A DNA stretch of 21,284 nt. Origin: Candidatus Omnitrophota bacterium. GTDB lineage: Bacteria; Omnitrophota; Gorgyraeia; Zapsychrales; Zapsychraceae. The stretch lies in NCBI GenBank assembly GCA_030634235.1, contig DAOWBD010000004.1, forward strand, positions 1 to 21,284, given 5' to 3'. The position numbers and the translations under genes were made by a program. Below, piece by piece: positions 15,214 to 21,284 of this stretch; the stretch's first letter is position 1, and each line of letters opens with the position of its first letter. The notes under the pieces are model-generated. The model worked only from the letters and a program-made list of their open reading frames with translations, did not search any database and had not been told where the DNA came from.

Positions 15214-17229
15214 TCACTCAGAGATCAAAGATGAAAATTGTTGTTCACTTAATATTTTGACGCCCAGGCTCACGGCTTTTTTATATTTGGAACCCGGAGA
15301 TTCTCCCGCAACTACAAAATCTGTTTTCTTGCTGACACTCGAAGAAACATCCCCGCCCATTTTCCTTACCTGGGCACTCGCCTGGTTACGCGTTATTGTC
15401 TTGAGCTCGCCCGTAAAAACAAACTTCTTTCCCGCCAATTCCTGTCTCTTCTTTTCAATCGGCTCGTTGATATTGACACCGGCCTTCCTGAATTTCCGAA
15501 CTAGCTTCTTCGTCGACGAACAGCTAAAGAACTTAAAGACCGACTCGGCCATCACGCCTCCGATCTCATGGATCGCTTCCAGGTCCTCTTGCTTAGCCTT
15601 TGCGATCCGATCGATCGTCTCAAACTTTTGCGCCAATATATAGGCCGCTTTCTCGCCAATGTTGATGATCCCGAGCCCGAATAAGAACCGCGAAAGCGGC
15701 TGCCCTTTACTTCTTTGGATCGCCTGGATCAAATTATCGGCCTTCTTTTCTTTGAATAATTCCAGCGTTAAGAGATCTTCTTTTTTAAGACAGTAAATAT
15801 CCGCCACATCGTTGATAAGCTCTTTGTCTAACAGTTGGGTGACAACAGATTCTCCTAACCCTTCAATATCCATCGCCCCACGGGAAGCGAAATGAAGAAG
15901 CCGGCGCTCCAACTGTCGTGAACACTCCGGATTTGCGCAACGATACGCCACGTCCTCCGTTTTTTCCTTGATAATTTTGCCTCCGCATTCCGGACACTTT
16001 TTGGGCACGGTAAACATTTTATTTTTCGTGCCGCCAGAAACAAAGACAACCTTAACGATCTTCGGGATGACATCCCCGGCCCGCTCGATCAAGACACGGT
16101 CCCCTTTTTTGACCCCAAGCCGCTTGACCTCGTCGAAATTATGCAAAGTCGAGCGGGAGATCATGACCCCGGAACATTCGACCGGTTCTAATTCAGCGAC
16201 GGGCGTGAGAACTCCCGTCCGCCCGACTTGAACAATAATATCTTTGACCGTTGTCGTCGCCTGATAAGCAGGAAATTTATAGGCGACCGCCCACCGAGGG
16301 CTCTTGAGCGTCGCGCCCAATCGTTCTTGCTGTTGCAGGGAATTGACCTTGATCACAACGCCGTCGACTTCATAGGGAAGCGACTCTCTCTTCTCCTGAT
16401 ACTCCCGGCAATATCCGATCACCTCGTCGATAGACCGGCATAATCGGTGCTGAGGGTCAACGGGGAATCCCCATTTCTTGACACTGTTTAAGAATTCCCA
16501 TTGCGTCTTAAATTCTTTTCCTCCCTCGAGAATCCCGAACGAGTGCACAAAACAGCTAAGCTTTCGCTGCGCGGTGACCCTTGAGTCAAGCAATTTTACC
16601 GAACCGCTCGTCGCGTTTCGCGGATTCGCAAACAGAGGTTCGCCTGTTTTCTTTCGCTGTTGGTTTAGCCATTGAAAATCCTCGCGCGCCATGTAGACTT
16701 CACCGCGAACCTCTAAGGTTTCAGGAAAAACTATTTTCCCGTCCGGCTTCAGTTTAAGCGGAATTGAGCGAACCGTCTTTAAACTATGCGTCACATCCTC
16801 CCCTACAGTGCCGTCGCCACGGGTCGCCCCGAGAACAAACCGCCCCTCCTCGTACGTCAGGGCCGCGCTGATCCCGTCGATCTTTAGTTCAATAACATAT
16901 TCCACGTTTTGTTCCGGCAACCCTTTGAGAACACGCTTATGCCACTCTTTGAGTTCATCAATATAATACGTATTATCGAGAGAATACATCTTCGCCTTGT
17001 GAGTGACGCTCTTCGTTCCGGAAGGAATTTTAGTGCCTATCCGCTGGCTGGGAGAGTTTGGGTCTTTTAAATCGGGGAACTGATCTTCCAGGCAGATCAA
17101 GCTTTTGAGAAGATCATCGTATTCTTTATCAGATATGGTCGGTTCAGCAAGGACATAATAATGATAATTATGCTCTTCGAGTGCTTCGGCTATCTCTCTG
17201 ATCTTTGTTGCGGCTTCATTCTTATTCAT
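15214..17229 (-). CDS. ligA: NAD-dependent DNA ligase
   Basis: Seals nicks in replication and repair using NAD+. The 671 residues match bacterial LigA and all domains are visible: N-terminal Ia domain with the NYHYYVLAEPTISDKEYDDL block (21-40); adenylation domain with the nucleophile Lys116 in KIDG (116-119), RGEVYM (175-180) and YEVDGVVIKVN (286-296); OB domain; C4 zinc finger (Cys412, Cys415, Cys431, Cys436); helix-hairpin-helix region (~455-580); and a C-terminal BRCT domain (~593-671). Nothing is missing. The ribosome binding site is weak. It is 37 nt downstream of the acylphosphatase gene. Confidence 0.97.
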   Translation of the reverse strand: MNKNEAATKIREIAEALEEHNYHYYVLAEPTISDKEYDDLLKSLICLEDQFPDLKDPNSPSQRIGTKIPSGTKSVTHKAKMYSLDNTYYIDELKEWHKRVLKGLPEQNVEYVIELKIDGISAALTYEEGRFVLGATRGDGTVGEDVTHSLKTVRSIPLKLKPDGKIVFPETLEVRGEVYMAREDFQWLNQQRKKTGEPLFANPRNATSGSVKLLDSRVTAQRKLSCFVHSFGILEGGKEFKTQWEFLNSVKKWGFPVDPQHRLCRSIDEVIGYCREYQEKRESLPYEVDGVVIKVNSLQQQERLGATLKSPRWAVAYKFPAYQATTTVKDIIVQVGRTGVLTPVAELEPVECSGVMISRSTLHNFDEVKRLGVKKGDRVLIERAGDVIPKIVKVVFVSGGTKNKMFTVPKKCPECGGKIIKEKTEDVAYRCANPECSRQLERRLLHFASRGAMDIEGLGESVVTQLLDKELINDVADIYCLKKEDLLTLELFKEKKADNLIQAIQRSKGQPLSRFLFGLGIINIGEKAAYILAQKFETIDRIAKAKQEDLEAIHEIGGVMAESVFKFFSCSSTKKLVRKFRKAGVNINEPIEKKRQELAGKKFVFTGELKTITRNQASAQVRKMGGDVSSSVSKKTDFVVAGESPGSKYKKAVSLGVKILSEQQFSSLISE

Positions 17230-17266
17230 TCGGTCTTATATTAGTGGCCAACAGCAAAACATTCTG

Positions 17267-17536
17267 CTAATGGGCAATCCGGAAGTCTTTGAACCTTTCC
17301 TCTCCCGGCACAAACTGGATATCTCGGCTCTGAATAGCCCCCTCAAAATCATCTTCGACATTCCGGCAAAGTTCTTGAATCCTTTGTTTCTGACCTTCAA
17401 TAAGAACCTCCACAGAACCGTTGGGAAGATTTCTGACCCAACCTTTGAGGCCAAGATTTAACGCGTACCTTTGGACCGTAAAGCGAAAACCGACCCCTTG
17501 AACCGTTCCGGAAAAAATTATATGCGCCCGAACCAT
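17267..17536 (-). CDS. acyP: Acylphosphatase
   Basis: Small cytoplasmic enzyme hydrolysing carboxyl-phosphate bonds such as acetyl or carbamoyl phosphate. The 89 residues are the standard length for this ferredoxin-like fold. The active-site loop is present as SGTVQGVGFRF (9-19) with the phosphate-binding Arg18, and Asn36 lies in the second signature GWVRNLPNGSVEV (32-44). AAGGG precedes the ATG by about 8 nt. It lies between the DUF4870 gene and ligA, apparently in one run, without an obvious functional link. Confidence 0.92.
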   Translation of the reverse strand: MVRAHIIFSGTVQGVGFRFTVQRYALNLGLKGWVRNLPNGSVEVLIEGQKQRIQELCRNVEDDFEGAIQSRDIQFVPGEERFKDFRIAH

Positions 17537-17574
17537 GTTCTAGCCCTTATAATAATTGCTTTTGAAACAGAGGA

Positions 17575-17988
17575 TCACCTAATAAAACGAATCGTGCAGG
17601 GATACTGAAATCTTTCTTTATTGCTTGTTTGTATTGAAGCAATAATAATAAGAGTAATGTTAGACAAAAGAAGTAAAACTGCAAGTGGCATTAAAAGTAA
17701 AATTAAAATTGGAATACCAATAGCGACAAAACAGAGCATAAAAGCAACAAACATATAAATTGTCATTGAAACCTGGAAATTAAGGGCCTTTTTTCCTTCT
17801 TCGTCGACACGGGGCATGTCGTTCCTTTTAACAAGCCAAATAATAAGCGGCCCTAAAATTTGACCGATAGGAGGAATAATAACTAGAGCCAAAGCACTCA
17901 AATGACACAATATTGCCCAAATATGCTCTCGATCCTGGGGGGCATTCATAATTTCTTTTTTCTCGTCCACAGAATCTTTTTCAATCAT
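17575..17988 (-). CDS. DUF4870 (Tic20-like) small membrane protein
   Basis: 137 residues with a charged N-terminus, then three or four hydrophobic segments (~24-54, 73-105, 106-120). The pattern WAILCHLSALA (24-34), LGPLIIWLVKRND (45-57) and GKKALNFQVS (65-74) is characteristic of the DUF4870/Tic20-like family, whose function is not established in bacteria. The start has a strong AAGGAG 7 nt upstream. The coding sequence looks distinctly more A/T-rich (many ATA, AAT and TTA codons) than its neighbours, and it lies just downstream of the tRNA-Pro gene with no obvious terminator in between, so it may be transcribed from the tRNA promoter. Possibly acquired. Confidence 0.82.
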   Translation of the reverse strand: MIEKDSVDEKKEIMNAPQDREHIWAILCHLSALALVIIPPIGQILGPLIIWLVKRNDMPRVDEEGKKALNFQVSMTIYMFVAFMLCFVAIGIPILILLLMPLAVLLLLSNITLIIIASIQTSNKERFQYPCTIRFIR

Positions 17989-18045
17989 TAGGTTCTCCTT
18001 CGTTAAAATTTAAATATATCCTTCTTCGAATAATCATAGATATGA

Positions 18046-18120
18046 TCGGGGCGGACGGATTCGAACCGTCGACCTCAACGTCCCGAACGTTGCGCGCTAG
18101 CCGAGCTGCGCTACGCCCCG
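18046..18120 (-). tRNA. tRNA-Pro (anticodon CGG)
   Basis: A full cloverleaf can be folded on the minus strand over 75 nt: acceptor CGGGGCG/CGCCCCG; D-arm GCGC/GCGC; anticodon stem CAACG/CGTTG with loop TTCGGGA, anticodon CGG (reads CCG, proline); a 5-nt variable loop; T-arm GACGG/CCGTC with loop TTCGAAT. The discriminator base is A. C1-G72 is typical of bacterial tRNA-Pro. The 3' CCA is not encoded, so it must be added after transcription. Confidence 0.96.
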
Positions 18121-18152
18121 ACAAAATCGTAGTTGACAATACATTGGCATTT

Positions 18153-18181
18153 AGTTTACCACCTATAAAGCTCTGCGTCAA
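18153..18181 (-). promoter_or_regulatory. Promoter of tRNA-Pro
   Basis: Minus strand TTGACG (plus 18176-18181) and TAAACT (plus 18153-18158), 17 nt apart, ending 32 nt before the tRNA 5' end. It starts just after the stop codon of the oxidase gene. It probably also feeds the DUF4870 gene downstream. Confidence 0.7.
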
Positions 18182-18197
18182 TTCTCATCACAACTTC

Positions 18198-18887
18198 TCA
18201 AAGGCTCGGTTCCGGCGGCATGCCTTCGTATTTGACGACATTCTCCGGCTGCCCGCAGAAGATAAAACTGTTATTCATGTGATCACGCTCATCTAAACCG
18301 ACGCGCCGGAAAACATCAGCCCATGAGTTAAAATTGCCGTATCCTTTGACCAATTCACTTTTAACGGATTGGTCCTCCCACTCCGGATGATCGGCAACGA
18401 ACTGCGCGTAAACATGTTCAGCATAATCTTCAAACAGCGCATTGAAATGGAACGCCGCCCGGATATTAATGACCGCCATGAGCCGGGTAAGAATGATGTA
18501 CGACACAACAATGAGAAAAGGAACAGGCGGGAACAAATACCAAGAATCCTTAAGCCCATCCTCTTTCATTTTCTCGTTGATCACGCGCAAGTGCCAGTAT
18601 TCGTTATCCTGGGCCTCGCGTCCCCACTCCATAATTTTCAGCGCGTTCCTGACGAGCGCCTTATTTTTGTAACCGAAGGTCGTGCGTCCGTATTGACGGA
18701 TCTCCCAGGCACGGTAGGGAATACTCGCTAGGATCTCGATCAGTTTCGTCTTAGACAAAGTCGTTGTCTTACCCGTAACCACGTCCATGAAGCCAAAAAA
18801 ACATTTTGCCATCACGGAATATTTCTGCCGCGGACGGTTCAAAGACGCCTGTTGTTCTTTCTTAAGATCGATAGTCACTTCTGTCAT
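18198..18887 (-). CDS. Alternative oxidase (AOX/PTOX)-like diiron quinol oxidase
   Basis: 229 residues. I read this as a member of the alternative oxidase family, non-proton-pumping terminal oxidases that take electrons from quinol and reduce O2 to water at a diiron centre. The ligand pattern is complete: Glu51 in LIEILASIPYRAW (cf. LETVAAVPG), Glu96 and His99 in DNEYWHL (cf. NERMHL/NEMHHL), Glu153 in LFEDYAEHVY (cf. VESHAYETY of plastid PTOX), and Glu200 and His203 in DERDHMNN (cf. DEAEH). A hydrophobic stretch (~117-140) between the second and third motifs fits the membrane-interface helix. GAGAGG lies a few nt before the ATG and the gene starts 14 nt after the fabZ stop, so they share an operon. 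The family call is from motif reading only; another AOX-like diiron oxygenase is the alternative. Confidence 0.8.
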   Translation of the reverse strand: MTEVTIDLKKEQQASLNRPRQKYSVMAKCFFGFMDVVTGKTTTLSKTKLIEILASIPYRAWEIRQYGRTTFGYKNKALVRNALKIMEWGREAQDNEYWHLRVINEKMKEDGLKDSWYLFPPVPFLIVVSYIILTRLMAVINIRAAFHFNALFEDYAEHVYAQFVADHPEWEDQSVKSELVKGYGNFNSWADVFRRVGLDERDHMNNSFIFCGQPENVVKYEGMPPEPSL

Positions 18888-18901
18888 GGCGCCTCTCTAG
18901 T

Positions 18902-19336
18902 TTACGTTTCTTTGATACCGAAACCAATCTCGGCTTCGGCAACCAACTGATCCTTCACAAAGGCCTTTGTCGCAACAAACCCGGCTTTGTTCATCAGTTT
19001 TACCGACGTGACCTCTATCTTCAGCTGATCTCCCGGGATTACCGGTTTGTGAAATTTTGTTGATACCTTCGCCAGATAATAGATCAGGTCCTTACCCTGC
19101 TTATTCTTGCTGTAATAAAAATAAATACACCCGGCCTGGGCCATCGCTTCAATGATCAGAACGCCGGGCATGACCTTTTCTTCCGGAAAATGGCCGACGA
19201 AGAACTGTTCATTGACCGAGACATTCTTGATCGCTGTCAGTTTTTCATTCGGCCTCAGATCAATAACCCTATCGATCAAACAAAAAGGGAACCGATGAGG
19301 AATAATTTCCTGAATTTGTCGAATGTCAAGTTCCAT
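18902..19336 (-). CDS. fabZ: 3-hydroxyacyl-[acyl-carrier-protein] dehydratase
   Basis: Hot-dog-fold dehydratase of type II fatty acid synthesis, 144 residues (typical). Motifs: IIPHRFPFCLIDRV (11-24); catalytic His49 in GHFPEEKVMPGVL (48-60); catalytic Glu63 in IIEAMAQAG (61-69). An ideal AAAGGAGG precedes the ATG by 6 nt. In many diderms fabZ lies in an lpx (lipid A) cluster; here it instead sits between ribE and the AOX-like gene. The family is highly conserved and FabA is excluded by the length and the FPF-LIDR signature. Confidence 0.95.
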   Translation of the reverse strand: MELDIRQIQEIIPHRFPFCLIDRVIDLRPNEKLTAIKNVSVNEQFFVGHFPEEKVMPGVLIIEAMAQAGCIYFYYSKNKQGKDLIYYLAKVSTKFHKPVIPGDQLKIEVTSVKLMNKAGFVATKAFVKDQLVAEAEIGFGIKET

Positions 19337-19377
19337 GAACCGCCTCCTTTTTGCGCTAAGCGCCCTTGAGACAAGAA

Positions 19378-19962
19378 TTATTTCTTACTGTTGAGAATAT
19401 ATTTCGCTAAAATATCCGTTTCGATATTGATCTGGTCGCCTTTTTCAACTCTGCCGAGTGTCGTTACATCCAATGTGAAGGGAATCAGATAGATCGAGAA
19501 ATCGGCCTTGCGAACCTCACCGATCGTCAGGCTCACCCCGTCAAGAGTAACAGACCCTTTCGGCGCGATATATTTCATCAAGCTTCTCTTCGGTCTAATT
19601 CGTAGCTCCGTATAATTTTCACTCGTGATCTTGGCCGTGAGCGATCCCATGTCGTCGACATGCCCGCTGACAAAGTGGCCGTCGATCCTGCCGTTAACCT
19701 TCATGGCCCGCTCTAAATTGACGCGGCCCTTCGGTTCCAGAGCTCCTAAATTCGTTTTCTTAAGCGTCTCAAGCATAATGTCGAACTCGAGGATATCTTT
19801 TTTTCGTTTTGTCACCGTAAGACACACGCCGTTAACCGAAATGCTCGTCCCCTGTTTTGTTCCTCCCAGGACTTTTTTCGCGCGCACCTTTAGAACCGAC
19901 AGGTTTTTCTTCGAACTGATCGCCTCGACGGTCCCCATCTCTTCAACGATCCCTGTAAACAT
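19378..19962 (-). CDS. ribE: Riboflavin synthase, alpha subunit
   Basis: Dismutates two 6,7-dimethyl-8-ribityllumazines to riboflavin. The 194 residues show the conserved N-terminus MFTGIVEEMGTVEAI, the first lumazine-binding repeat (GTSISVNGVCLTV, 38-50), GHFVSGHVDDMG (95-106), the second repeat (GSVTLDGVSLTI, 136-147) and the C-terminal ETDILAKY (181-188). It is slightly shorter than many homologues (about 200-215) but complete. It lies 20 nt after ribD and has GGGG upstream of the ATG. The partners ribH and ribBA, needed for the substrate, are not in the window. Confidence 0.95.
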   Translation of the reverse strand: MFTGIVEEMGTVEAISSKKNLSVLKVRAKKVLGGTKQGTSISVNGVCLTVTKRKKDILEFDIMLETLKKTNLGALEPKGRVNLERAMKVNGRIDGHFVSGHVDDMGSLTAKITSENYTELRIRPKRSLMKYIAPKGSVTLDGVSLTIGEVRKADFSIYLIPFTLDVTTLGRVEKGDQINIETDILAKYILNSKK

Positions 19963-19982
19963 AGATAACCCCGTTTCTTTCG

Positions 19983-21071
19983 TTAACGACCGAAATATCC
20001 CTGGACAAGAATATCTTTGCCGATCTTTGTTAATGTCACATCTTTTAAGGGAACTGCCCGGCCAACCTTAGCCGTATCGATCCCGACAGCCGATGATAAA
20101 GCGTTTTGGTCCCCAATAATGATCGGGGCAATATAGCAGTACAGTTTGTCGGCCAGATTGGCCTTGAGGACACTTCCGGCAACATGAGCGCCGCCCTCAA
20201 CGAGAACACTCGTGACTTCTCGCTTGGCAAGCTCCTTCATCAACCATTTCAGGTCAACTTTCGCCACGCGCTTCGGATAAACGATCACGGAGATCCCTTT
20301 TTTCTGGAAAGCCGCCCTTTTTGCGACCGAAGCCTTGAGCGTCGTCACTATAATCACATCCGACGGGGCCGTGTTAGAGAACAAGCGCGCCCGCGGCGGC
20401 GTCCTCAACGAAGAATCCAGGACGACCTTCTTGAGGCGTTTCGTTGCCCTGCTTCCTGTCAGCTTCGGGTTATCCTTTAAGACCGTATTAATTCCGACGA
20501 GGATCGCGTCGAACTCATCGCGTATGCGCCGCGCGTATTTCCGTGTTGCCTCTGAGGTGATCCATTTTGAACGCCCGCTCGCCGTCGCGATCTTACCATC
20601 TAAGCTTTGCGCGCTTTTGACAGCGACAAACGGCATCTTCTTCGTCACGTACTTCACGAAAGCCTCGTTGATGACATTCAGATCTTCTTGAAGAACCCCC
20701 GTCGTCACTTTGATCCCTGCCCGTCGCAATTTCGCGATGGATTTCCCATTCGTCAACGGATTAGGATCCTTCATCCCGATAATAACTTCCTTGATCCCGC
20801 TTTCAATGATTTGATCCACACAAGGCGGCGTGCGGCCGTAATGGTTGCACGGTTCAAGCGTCACAACCATCCGGGCACCGCGGGCACGCTGACCCGCTTT
20901 CTTTAATGCGACAACTTCCGCGTGATCGGCCCCGCACCGGCGATGCCATCCGTCGGCAATAATTGTTTTGCCCTTGACAATCAACGCACCGACCAAAGGG
21001 TTCGGCGAGGTCTCCCCTTTCGCCTTAAGAGCCAAATGATACGCCTTGTTCATATAGTCGATATCATTCAT
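19983..21071 (-). CDS. ribD: Bifunctional diaminohydroxyphosphoribosylaminopyrimidine deaminase / 5-amino-6-(5-phosphoribosylamino)uracil reductase
   Basis: Catalyses the second and third steps of riboflavin synthesis. The 362 residues match RibD. The N-terminal cytidine-deaminase-like domain shows TSPNPLVGA (21-29), zinc ligand His50 with catalytic Glu52 (DHAEVVAL), and Cys75 and Cys84 in TLEPCNHYGRTPPC (71-84). The C-terminal DHFR-like reductase shows KSAQSLDGKIA (152-162), KWITSEATR (169-177) and LVEGGAHVAG. A second ATG lies two codons in (21067-21065 region, not in frame), so 21071 is the natural start, 24 nt after the upstream PHP gene. It leads ribE and fabZ. I see no FMN riboswitch in the short spacer before it. 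Confidence 0.96.
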   Translation of the reverse strand: MNDIDYMNKAYHLALKAKGETSPNPLVGALIVKGKTIIADGWHRRCGADHAEVVALKKAGQRARGARMVVTLEPCNHYGRTPPCVDQIIESGIKEVIIGMKDPNPLTNGKSIAKLRRAGIKVTTGVLQEDLNVINEAFVKYVTKKMPFVAVKSAQSLDGKIATASGRSKWITSEATRKYARRIRDEFDAILVGINTVLKDNPKLTGSRATKRLKKVVLDSSLRTPPRARLFSNTAPSDVIIVTTLKASVAKRAAFQKKGISVIVYPKRVAKVDLKWLMKELAKREVTSVLVEGGAHVAGSVLKANLADKLYCYIAPIIIGDQNALSSAVGIDTAKVGRAVPLKDVTLTKIGKDILVQGYFGR

Positions 21072-21095
21072 GATTCCACCAAGAGGACATCACCG

Positions 21096-21284
21096 TTACA
21101 CGTGACGAACACTTTTTAATTTCTCAACGAGATCGTAAGGGATCTGAACCTTTCCCACATACGTATGTTTTTTGGTGCCTCCGTGCGCGTCCGATCCGCC
21201 CGTCACTGCTAAATCGTATTTCTTAGCTAACCCCTCATAAAAACGGGTCACATTATCCGAATTTCCGGGATAATAAACTTCGAG
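21096..21284 (-). CDS. PHP-domain metal-dependent phosphoesterase, C-terminal part (cut by window edge)
   Basis: The last 62 codons of a gene entering from the right edge. They read LEVYYPGNSDNV at the start and contain LAKKYDLAVTGGSDAHG and then IPYDLVEKLK before the stop. GGSDAHG is the conserved metal-binding motif near the C-terminus of PHP phosphoesterases of the TrpH/YciV (RNase AM) type, and the Y-x-P/H-x-S arrangement before it also fits. Those proteins act as nucleotidases or 5'-3' exonucleases; which applies here cannot be told from the fragment. The stop lies 24 nt before ribD, so it is probably the upstream member of the same operon. Confidence 0.85.
   Translation of the reverse strand, partial: LEVYYPGNSDNVTRFYEGLAKKYDLAVTGGSDAHGGTKKHTYVGKVQIPYDLVEKLKSVRHV

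Noticed and set aside
18046..18120. tRNA-Pro as an attachment site of an integrated element.
   Set aside because: I found no repeat of the tRNA 3' end within the window and no integrase next to it; xerD is about 4 kb away and looks like the housekeeping recombinase.
19337..19377. Small GCGCT/AGCGC hairpin before fabZ as a terminator or riboswitch.
   Set aside because: The stem is 5 bp with a minimal loop, followed directly by the fabZ ribosome binding site; too small to support a claim.
21072..21095. FMN riboswitch in front of ribD.
   Set aside because: The spacer is only 24 nt and the gene before it runs up to it, so there is no room for the aptamer here; one could exist upstream of the window.

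Overview
The window is one compact, unidirectional bacterial chromosome segment. Every gene I can support lies on the minus strand, so the order of transcription is from high to low coordinates. The content points to a diderm bacterium with meso-diaminopimelate peptidoglycan: MurE carries the DNPRNEDP signature, FabZ is present, and there is a lipobox protein. The gene set, the compact layout and a palindromic 'CCAAATCCC' repeat resemble environmental genomes of Candidatus Omnitrophota or a related PVC-side lineage. That assignment is an impression from sequence style and is not proven here.

Right end (about 21,284 to 17,230): the C-terminal end of a PHP-domain phosphoesterase, then ribD and ribE (riboflavin synthesis) and fabZ (fatty acid dehydratase). 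Next comes a 229-residue protein that I read as an alternative oxidase (AOX/PTOX) diiron quinol oxidase with all six expected iron ligands. It is followed by tRNA-Pro(CGG) with its own promoter, an AT-rich DUF4870 membrane protein and an acylphosphatase.

Middle (about 17,229 to 9,259): ligA, a small lipoprotein of unknown function, and a 331-base gap that holds two related ~98-nt stem-loop elements in opposite orientation. Then a tight run follows: xerD, cca (or poly(A) polymerase-like), rbfA, nrnA-like DHH phosphoesterase, truB and ribF. These serve RNA maturation, ribosome assembly and flavin cofactor synthesis, plus chromosome-dimer resolution.

Left end (about 9,258 to 1): a textbook dcw (division and cell wall) cluster. 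It is introduced by a sigma70-type promoter and three MraZ boxes spaced exactly 10 bp apart, and runs mraZ, rsmH, ftsL, ftsI, murE, murF, mraY, murD, ftsW (cut by the window edge). The gene order is the classical one. The only break is a 166-bp spacer between murF and mraY, filled by a palindromic repeat.

Most of the window is conserved housekeeping. The parts most worth a second look are the AOX-like oxidase behind fabZ, the paired covarying stem-loops between the lipoprotein gene and xerD, and the repeat inserted in the dcw operon. I saw no CRISPR array, transposase, phage gene or defence system.
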